Assembly (NCBI RefSeq): GCF_000264785.1
Contig: NZ_AFJI01000054.1
Span: 62,001-126,000, forward strand
Length of the DNA: 64,000 nt
Direction: 5' to 3'
From: Edwardsiella ictaluri ATCC 33202
Lineage (GTDB): Bacteria; Pseudomonadota; Gammaproteobacteria; Enterobacterales; Enterobacteriaceae
Made by a program: the position numbers and the translations under genes. Below the pieces are notes generated by a model, which saw only the letters and a list, made by a program, of their open reading frames with translations, searched no databases and was not told the DNA's origin. Shown here piece by piece: positions 58,236-64,000 of this stretch (position 1 is the first letter of the stretch; every line of letters begins with the position of its first letter).

Positions 58236-58582
58236 GAGAGTTCCCTGTAAGGTCATACCGGACGTAGTGACCATGGTAAGAAAGGTCGCCTACAATGCCA
58301 ATGGTTAATTGCGCTCGATGCGGCCACGTTCAGAACCGGGTGCTCTCGGCATTCGGTATTGCATAACACATTGCAAACCCTAAATAAAAAAAGCACGTAT
58401 AACAAATATTATCCGCGGAAAACAGGGCAAAATATGACAGAGTATTAAGGGATTTTCTAAATCAAAAGGGTTTTCGCGCTAGAATAGAGTCAGATTAGCG
58501 CGGGATTCTGCCAGCGATGTCGGCGTGTGGGTCTGCGTCCCGTCAGTTACCAAATAGAAACCGAAACCGGAGTGGATGAGTC
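58236..58582. other. Divergent ygfZ/sdhE intergenic region
   Basis: About 347 bases, AT-rich centre, no gene. TAGAAT at about 58481 with an upstream TTTTCG could be the sdhE promoter; no operator was recognised. Confidence 0.4.
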
Positions 58583-58849
58583 ATGGATATCAATAATAAA
58601 GCGCGGGTTCACTGGGCGTGCCGCCGCGGAATGCGTGAGCTGGATATCGCCATTATGCCTTTCTTTGAACATGAGTATGATGCGCTTAACGATGCCGATA
58701 AACAGACCTTTGTCCGACTGCTGTCCTGTGACGATCCTGAACTATTTAAATGGCTGATGAACCAGGGTAAGCCGGACGATACCGATCTGGCCCGTATGAT
58801 TACGCTGATTCAGACGCGAAATAAAGAACGTGGCCCTTTGGCGCTGTAA
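58583..58849 (+). CDS. sdhE: Succinate dehydrogenase flavinylation factor SdhE
   Basis: An 88-residue protein, the same length as E. coli SdhE (YgfY). The RGxRE motif needed for FAD attachment to SdhA/FrdA is present as RRGMRELD (residues 14-21), followed by [13 protein letters not shown] precedes the ATG. Its end overlaps ygfX by 20 bases. Confidence 0.95.
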   Translation: MDINNKARVHWACRRGMRELDIAIMPFFEHEYDALNDADKQTFVRLLSCDDPELFKWLMNQGKPDDTDLARMITLIQTRNKERGPLAL

Positions 58850-59246
58850 TGTTCACGCCTCCTGGCGTACCCAGGTGATGTTTCTGCTGGGGCATGGCGC
58901 GCTGGTATTGGCGATCCTGTTGGCGCCCTGGCCGGAAAACTACAGCGTATTCTGGCTGATTCTGCTGGTTGCGGTGATCTTTGAGTGTATCCGCAGCCAG
59001 CGTCTGATTGCGCGTAACAGCGGTGAGCTACAGCGGCTGGCCCCACAGGTATGGCACTGGCAGCTGCGCGAGTGGCGCCTGGCCCGGCGCCCCTGGGTTA
59101 GCGATCTGGGAGCGTTGCTGATCCTGCAGAGTACCCATGGCACGCCGTGCCGCCGTCGTCTGTGGCTGGCGGCCGACAGCATGAGCCGCGAAGAGTGGGG
59201 GCAGCTGCGCCGCGCGCTGCTCGATACGGGCGACGATCGCGTATAG
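58830..59246 (+). CDS. ygfX: YgfX (CptA/TumE-type) membrane protein
   Basis: A 138-residue inner-membrane protein with two central helices and the family end [20 protein letters not shown]. It starts at GTG 58830, inside sdhE, giving [13 protein letters not shown], which aligns with E. coli MVLWQSDLRVSWR. In E. coli it was proposed as a toxin paired with SdhE, and this pairing is contested. The 20-base overlap implies strong translational coupling. Confidence 0.93.
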   Translation: MALWRCNVHASWRTQVMFLLGHGALVLAILLAPWPENYSVFWLILLVAVIFECIRSQRLIARNSGELQRLAPQVWHWQLREWRLARRPWVSDLGALLILQSTHGTPCRRRLWLAADSMSREEWGQLRRALLDTGDDRV

Positions 59247-59270
59247 CGGGTCACAGCACCGTCGTCGTCG

Positions 59271-59783
59271 CTACAGCAGCCCGGCCGTCTCCAGCATGAT
59301 TTGCTGGCACCAGCGCTGGAGCCGCGCCTCACTGAGATCGAACTGATTAACCTCGTCCAGTGCCAGCCCGGTAAACAGACGTCCGTCGTCCAGCGTTGCC
59401 CGTGATGCGGTGAACGCATAGCCTGCCGTCGACCAGTAGCCGATCGGGCGGGCACCGAGCGTCAGCAGACGATCGTGCAGCATGCCGAGCGCGTCCTGAA
59501 ACCATTCTCCGTAACCCTGCTGATCGCCCATGCCGTACAGCGCGACGATTTTTCCCGGCAGTGGCGGCAGTGCGTCCCACGCGGTTTGCCAATCCTCCTG
59601 CAACTCACCGAAGTCCCAGGTGGGGATCCCCATGATCAGCATGTCGTACCCTGCCATCAGTGCGGGCGGGGTGTCGCGGATGTTGTGCAGGGTGACCAGA
59701 TCGGCGCCCAGAATGTCACGGATTCTCTCCGCGGCCATCTCGGTGTAGCAGGTGCTGGAGCCATAAAAAAGACCGATTTTCAT
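59271..59783 (-). CDS. fldB: Flavodoxin 2
   Basis: A 170-residue flavodoxin (E. coli FldB 173). The FMN phosphate loop GSSTCYTE is at residues 9-16 and [13 protein letters not shown] follows; [17 protein letters not shown] is the third flavin region. Cytoplasmic electron carrier. The ATG at 59783 (MKIGLFYG) is set by homology. It is divergent from xerD-dsbC-recJ, as in E. coli. Confidence 0.95.
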   Translation of the reverse strand: MKIGLFYGSSTCYTEMAAERIRDILGADLVTLHNIRDTPPALMAGYDMLIMGIPTWDFGELQEDWQTAWDALPPLPGKIVALYGMGDQQGYGEWFQDALGMLHDRLLTLGARPIGYWSTAGYAFTASRATLDDGRLFTGLALDEVNQFDLSEARLQRWCQQIMLETAGLL

Positions 59784-59940
59784 TGTGCATTTGCCATGGT
59801 TGTCCAAGCGGATACGGGCAGTGTAACAGATTTGAAACCACTGACCGCATCCTGTAGGCTGGCCGTCGATAAGGCGCCGCACGCAACATGCTGCGTGCAG
59901 GCGGAATACCATACAGCGATACCATGGGTAAGGAGCAGGG

Positions 59941-60840
59941 GTGCACGAGCAGGATCAGGCGTTGATCGAACAATTTTTGGATGCGCTGTGGCTGGAGAAG
60001 AATCTGGCGGAGAATACCCTGGCCTCCTATCGTCAGGATCTGCGCACGCTGGCCGAATGGCTGGCCTGTCACGATCTTACTCTGCTGACGGCGGCGCACG
60101 GCGATCTGCAGGACTTCTTTGCCCAACGTATGGATGGGGGCTATAAGGCGTCCAGCTCGGCCCGTCTGCTCAGCGCGCTGCGCCGCTGTTACCAGTATCT
60201 GTACCGGGAGACGCTGCGCGGAGACGATCCGAGCGCGTTGCTGGCCTCGCCCAAACTGCCGCAACGGTTGCCGAAAGATCTTTCTGAAGCCCAGGTGGAT
60301 GCCCTGCTGCAGGCGCCCTCCATTGATACGCCGCTGGAGCTGCGTGATAAGGCGATGCTGGAGCTGCTGTACGCCACCGGCCTGCGGGTGTCCGAACTGG
60401 TGGGGCTGGCGCAGGAGGATATCAGCCTGCGTCAGGGCGTGGTACGGGTGATCGGCAAAGGCAATAAAGAGCGCCTGGTTCCCCTTGGGGAGGAGGCTAT
60501 CTACTGGATTGAGTACTATCTGGAGTATGGCCGTCCGTGGCTGGTGAACGGCCAGACGGTAGCGGCGCTGTTTCCCAGCAATCGCGCCCGCCAGATGACG
60601 CGCCAGACTTTCTGGCATCGGATTAAGCACTATGCTGTCCTGGCGGGGATCGATGGGGATCGCCTGTCACCGCACGTGCTGCGCCATGCGTTTGCCACCC
60701 ATCTGTTGAACCATGGCGCGGATTTACGTGTCGTACAGATGCTTTTGGGGCACAGCGATCTTTCTACTACCCAGATTTATACCCATGTAGCGACAGAGCG
60801 TCTGCGACAGCTACATCAACAGCATCATCCCCGCGCCTGA
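59941..60840 (+). CDS. xerD: Site-specific tyrosine recombinase XerD
   Basis: A 299-residue recombinase that with XerC resolves chromosome dimers at dif. The catalytic set is complete: Arg149 (TGLRVSE), Lys173 (GKGNK), His245 and Arg248 (SPHVLRH), His271 (LLGHSDL) and Tyr280 (TQIYTHV). The start is GTG with AGGAG five bases upstream. The C-terminus is identical to E. coli. dsbC begins 27 bases later. Confidence 0.97.
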   Translation: MHEQDQALIEQFLDALWLEKNLAENTLASYRQDLRTLAEWLACHDLTLLTAAHGDLQDFFAQRMDGGYKASSSARLLSALRRCYQYLYRETLRGDDPSALLASPKLPQRLPKDLSEAQVDALLQAPSIDTPLELRDKAMLELLYATGLRVSELVGLAQEDISLRQGVVRVIGKGNKERLVPLGEEAIYWIEYYLEYGRPWLVNGQTVAALFPSNRARQMTRQTFWHRIKHYAVLAGIDGDRLSPHVLRHAFATHLLNHGADLRVVQMLLGHSDLSTTQIYTHVATERLRQLHQQHHPRA

Positions 60841-60867
60841 GCGGAGGGCAATTCAAAGGAATTCATT

Positions 60868-61584
60868 ATGAAGAAAAGCGTGATTTGGTTGGCATTACTG
60901 GCGGCGTCCGTCAGCGGCCTGGCCCGGGCAGATGATGCCGCGATCCAGCAGTCGCTGAAAAAGCTGGGGATCCAGCAGGCGCAGATTCAGGCGTCACCGG
61001 TGGCCGGTCTGAAGACGGTCTTCAGCGAAGGCGGCGTGCTGTATGTTACGGACGATGGCAAGCATATCCTGCAGGGGCCAATGTATGACGTCAGCGGCGC
61101 GGTGCCGGAGAACGTGACCAATCAGCTGCTGATGAAGCGCCTGGACAAGCTGGCTCCGGAGATGATCGTCTATAAGGCGCCGAAGCAGAAGTATGTGATC
61201 ACCGTCTTTACCGATATTACCTGCGGCTACTGCCATAAGCTGCACTCCCAGATTAAGGAGTACAACGATCTGGGGATCACCGTGCGCTATCTCGCCTTCC
61301 CGCGTCAGGGGCCGGACTCCAAGGCAGAGAAGGATATGCAGTCTATCTGGTGCATGGCGGATCGCCGTAAAGCCTTTGACGATGCGCTGAAGGGGGAGAC
61401 GATTTCACCAGCGACCTGTGATGTGAACATCAAGTCTCACTATGCGCTGGGCGTGCAGTTTGGCATTCAGGGTACACCGGCGATCGTGTTGAGCAACGGA
61501 ATGGTGATCCCCGGCTATCAGGGGCCGAAAGAGATGCTGGCGATGCTGGATGCCCAGGCTCAGATGAGCCAGAAGAAAGGTTAA
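60868..61584 (+). CDS. dsbC: Thiol:disulfide interchange protein DsbC
   Basis: A 238-residue periplasmic disulfide isomerase. A signal peptide of about 21 residues ends GLARA; the N-terminal dimerisation domain is followed by a thioredoxin fold with the active site CGYC at 119-122 and a cis-proline in GTPAIVL. AAGGAA precedes the ATG. It is the middle gene of xerD-dsbC-recJ. Confidence 0.96.
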   Translation: MKKSVIWLALLAASVSGLARADDAAIQQSLKKLGIQQAQIQASPVAGLKTVFSEGGVLYVTDDGKHILQGPMYDVSGAVPENVTNQLLMKRLDKLAPEMIVYKAPKQKYVITVFTDITCGYCHKLHSQIKEYNDLGITVRYLAFPRQGPDSKAEKDMQSIWCMADRRKAFDDALKGETISPATCDVNIKSHYALGVQFGIQGTPAIVLSNGMVIPGYQGPKEMLAMLDAQAQMSQKKG

Positions 61585-61594
61585 TGTTTTGACG

Positions 61595-63322
61595 ATGAAG
61601 ACACGGCTTTGCCGGCGAGAGGCGACGGCGGAGAGCCAGCTGCCGGACGGGATACCGCCGTTGCTGCGCCGTCTGTACGGTAACCGCGGCGTGTGTAGCG
61701 CCGCTGAACTGGAGCGCGGGGTAAAGGGGCTGCTGTCGTATCAACAGCTGAATGGCATTGAGCGTGCGGTGGTGCTGCTGCAGGAGGCGCTGGCGCAGCG
61801 TCTGCGTCTGGTGATCGTCGGTGACTTTGATGCGGACGGCGCGACCAGCACCGCACTGTCGGTACTGGCGCTGCGTGCCATGGGCTGCGATAGCGTGCAG
61901 CATCTGGTACCTAACCGTTTTGAGGATGGCTATGGCCTTAGCCCGGAGGTGGTCGAACAGGCTGCCACCATGGGGGCAGAGCTGATTATGACCGTGGATA
62001 ACGGCGTGTCGTCGCATGCCGGGGTTGAGGCGGCCCACGCGCGCGGGATCCGCGTGCTGGTGACCGATCACCACCTACCGGGAGAGACGCTGCCGGCGGC
62101 GGAGGCCATCGTCAACCCAAATCTGGCCGACTGCGATTTTCCCTCCAAGTCGCTGGCCGGTGTCGGTGTCGCCTTCTACCTGATGTTGGCGCTGCGTCGT
62201 CACCTGGTCGATCAGGGCTGGTTTGAACGGTTGGGGCGTCCTGCGCCCAATCTGGCCGATCTGCTGGATTTGGTGGCGCTGGGCACCGTGGCGGATGTGG
62301 TGAGGCTGGATACCAACAACCGTATTCTGGTGTATCAGGGGCTGAGCCGCATTCGCGCCGGGCGCTGTCGTCCGGGGATCCGCGCACTGCTGGAGGTGGC
62401 CAAACGCGATGCCCCGCGCCTGACCGCCAGCGATCTTGGTTTTGCCCTGGGGCCGCGGCTGAATGCCGCCGGACGGCTGGACGATATGTCGCTGGGGGTG
62501 GCGCTGTTGCTGAGCGATGATATGCCGCAGGCACGTGCGCTGGCCAGCGATTTGGACGCGCTCAACCAGACGCGCCGCGAGATAGAGCAGGGGATGCAGA
62601 GCGAGGCACTGGCGATCTGCGCCGGGCTGGAGCGCACCCTGACGCAGCTGCCCTATGGGCTGGCGCTCTACCATCCAGAGTGGCATCAGGGCGTCGTGGG
62701 CATTCTGGCCTCGCGCATCAAAGAGCGCTTTTACCGCCCGGTGATCGCCTTTGCTCCGGCCGGAGAGGGTTTACTGAAGGGGTCGGGGCGTTCGCTGCCG
62801 GGGCTGCACATGCGCGACGCGCTAGAGCGTCTGGATATGCAGCACCCGGGGCTGATGCAGAAGTTTGGCGGTCATGCGATGGCGGCGGGGCTGACCATTG
62901 AGGCGGCGCGCTTTGACGATTTTCGTCATCACTTTGACACGCTGGTGGGTGAATGGCTCGATCCGGCCCAGCTGGAAGGGGTGGTTTGGTCGGATGGGGC
63001 GCTGAGCAGCGATGAGCTGACACTGCCGGTGGCGGAACTGCTGCGCGACGGCGGTCCCTGGGGACAGGGCTTCCCGGAGCCGACCTTTGACGGTCAGTTT
63101 CGCATCCTACAGCAGCGTCTGGTCGGAGAACGCCATCTTAAGCTGATGCTGGAACCGTTGGGCGGCGGCCCGCTGCTGGACGGCATTGCGTTTAATGTGG
63201 ATACCACCCTGTGGCCAGACGCCAGCGTGCGTGAGGTGGAGCTGGCCTATCGGCTGGACATTAATGAGTACCGTGGCAATCGCAGTGTACAGTTAATGAT
63301 CCAACACCTCTGGCCGCGCTGA
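61595..63322 (+). CDS. recJ: Single-stranded-DNA-specific exonuclease RecJ
   Basis: A 5'-3' exonuclease of about 575 residues (E. coli 577) acting in RecF-pathway and mismatch repair. DHH-family motifs are VIVGDFDADGATSTALSV, MTVDNGVSSH and VTDHHLPGE, with GSGRSLPGLHMRDAL in the DHHA1 domain. The ATG at 61595 (MKTRLCRRE) aligns best; a TTG at 61589 with AAAGG eight bases upstream is an alternative. It lies 10 bases after dsbC. A terminator after it separates it from prfB, unlike the tight E. coli junction. Confidence 0.96.
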   Translation: MKTRLCRREATAESQLPDGIPPLLRRLYGNRGVCSAAELERGVKGLLSYQQLNGIERAVVLLQEALAQRLRLVIVGDFDADGATSTALSVLALRAMGCDSVQHLVPNRFEDGYGLSPEVVEQAATMGAELIMTVDNGVSSHAGVEAAHARGIRVLVTDHHLPGETLPAAEAIVNPNLADCDFPSKSLAGVGVAFYLMLALRRHLVDQGWFERLGRPAPNLADLLDLVALGTVADVVRLDTNNRILVYQGLSRIRAGRCRPGIRALLEVAKRDAPRLTASDLGFALGPRLNAAGRLDDMSLGVALLLSDDMPQARALASDLDALNQTRREIEQGMQSEALAICAGLERTLTQLPYGLALYHPEWHQGVVGILASRIKERFYRPVIAFAPAGEGLLKGSGRSLPGLHMRDALERLDMQHPGLMQKFGGHAMAAGLTIEAARFDDFRHHFDTLVGEWLDPAQLEGVVWSDGALSSDELTLPVAELLRDGGPWGQGFPEPTFDGQFRILQQRLVGERHLKLMLEPLGGGPLLDGIAFNVDTTLWPDASVREVELAYRLDINEYRGNRSVQLMIQHLWPR

Positions 63323-63350
63323 GGCAGGGTCAGCAAAATCATGTATTGTA

Positions 63351-63382
63351 GAGGGGTGACGAAAGTTACCCCTCTTGTTTTA
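63351..63382 (+). terminator. Rho-independent terminator of xerD-dsbC-recJ
   Basis: GAGGGGTGAC, GAAA tetraloop, GTTACCCCTC (one G-T pair) and TTGTTTTATT. Confidence 0.88.
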
Positions 63383-63505
63383 TTAGCATAATTAATAACT
63401 GGGGCGCACAGATTAGTAAATTCGTTGAACTTCCGCGTTAAGTGCCGGATTTTACAGCAACAGTGCGGGATCTCTGCGTAGGGTCTGCCATTTGTGCAAG
63501 CGAGT

Positions 63506-63581
63506 TGCTATAGTCTGTGGGGGTAACGGGATGGGGATTTATGCTACGCCTCTGTCAGCGTGTGGCGAGATATCCCGTTAC
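63506..63581 (+). promoter_or_regulatory. prfB promoter and structured leader
   Basis: TGCTATAGT (63506-63514) is an extended -10 box without a good -35. About 10 bases on, GTAACGGGAT (63523-63532) pairs perfectly with ATCCCGTTAC (63572-63581), enclosing a smaller stem (ACGCC / GGCG-type). The leader runs about 140 bases to the prfB ATG. The function is unknown. Confidence 0.45.
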
Positions 63582-63663
63582 TTTGCGTTTGTCCTTTTGG
63601 CCGGGGGTCGTATAACGGCACAATGTTTCCCGACCGTGGCACTTTTAAAGAAGATAACAATCT

Positions 63664-64000
63664 ATGTTTGAAATTAATCCGGTAAAACACCGTATTCAGG
63701 ACCTGTCTGCGCGGACAGATGTTCTGAGGGGGTATCTTTGACTACGATGCCAAGAAAGAGCGCCTGGAAGAAGTAAACGCCGAGCTGGAACAGCCGGATG
63801 TCTGGAATGAACCGGAGCGTGCGCAGGCACTGGGCAAAGAGCGCTCCTCCCTGGAAACCATCGTCAATACCATCGATGAAATGCACCAGGGGCTGGAGGA
63901 TGTATCCGGGCTACTGGAGCTGGCGGTAGAGGCCGACGATGAAGAGACCTTTAACGAGGCCGTCGCCGAGCTCGATCTGCTGGACGTGAAGCTGGGACAG
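63664..64000 (+). CDS. prfB: Peptide chain release factor 2 with programmed +1 frameshift (partial, 3' end missing)
   Basis: The first 25 codons ([25 protein letters not shown]) end at an in-frame TGA at 63739-63741. The site is AGG GGG TAT CTT TGA C: a Shine-Dalgarno-like AGGGGG three bases before CTT, a slippery CTT and the RF2-read stop TGA. Reading shifts by +1 to GAC TAC GAT and continues [20 protein letters not shown] to the window end. This is the classical autoregulation in which low RF2 favours frameshifting. The gene is not broken. lysS would be expected next. Confidence 0.97.

Noticed and set aside
63664..63741. prfB as a pseudogene because of the in-frame TGA at codon 26
   Set aside because: The sequence around it is the canonical RF2 programmed frameshift signal and the downstream frame is intact.
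1..64000. tRNA genes, rRNA, CRISPR arrays, complete insertion sequences or prophage
   Set aside because: No T-loop pattern, regular direct-repeat array, transposase frame or phage structural gene was seen on either strand.

Overview
The window reads as a chromosomal segment of a moderately GC-rich member of the Enterobacterales. Housekeeping genes are close to E. coli in sequence and in order: galP, metK, speA, speB; tktA, epd, pgk, fbaA, mscS, argO remnant, yggE, argP, rpiA, serA, ygfA, 6S RNA, zapA, ygfB, pepP, ubiH, ubiI, gcvTHP; and yqfA (trhA), ygfZ, sdhE, ygfX, fldB, xerD, dsbC, recJ, prfB. The accessory insertions and overall composition suggest a Hafniaceae/Edwardsiella-type genome. 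That assignment is an inference; no species call can be made from sequence alone.

Layout. 1-0.9 kb: end of the bd-II oxidase operon (appB, appX). 1-4.2 kb: a YoaK-type membrane protein, a LysR regulator and cfa. 4.6-11.3 kb: an accessory nucleoside cluster with nupG, a broken AAC(6')-like acetyltransferase, a Crp/Fnr-type regulator with a nucleoside phosphorylase and pnuC, and a divergent adenosine-deaminase-family enzyme paired with a DcuC-family permease. 11.4-15.6 kb: a LysR gene divergent from a TRAP transporter operon (dctPQM). 15.6-18.8 kb: a decayed region with a glycosidase (GH1) remnant, a barnase-type RNase remnant beside an intact barstar-like inhibitor, darP, and an extra H-NS-family gene, ahead of pmbA. 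20.5-27.6 kb: galP, metK, speA, speB. 27.6-29.2 kb: an inserted Tat-exported sulfatase. 29.6-41.9 kb: the tktA to ygfA block. 41.9-52.1 kb: 6S RNA through the glycine cleavage operon. 52.6-54.0 kb: an AgcS amino-acid symporter. 54.1-64 kb: trhA, tsx, a shikimate-dehydrogenase-like gene and the ygfZ-prfB block, with prfB running off the window and carrying its programmed frameshift.

How the genes work together. Nucleoside uptake (Tsx at the outer membrane, NupG at the inner membrane, PnuC for nicotinamide riboside) is matched by a phosphorylase and a deaminase. Central carbon genes carry a perfect Cra half-palindrome pair and a CRP-like site ahead of epd. Glycine catabolism (gcvTHP) and the AgcS symporter share an upstream 14-base word containing CTAAT, the core reported for GcvA sites. 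Genome decay is visible at four loci: the acetyltransferase, the GH1 enzyme, the RNase and argO.
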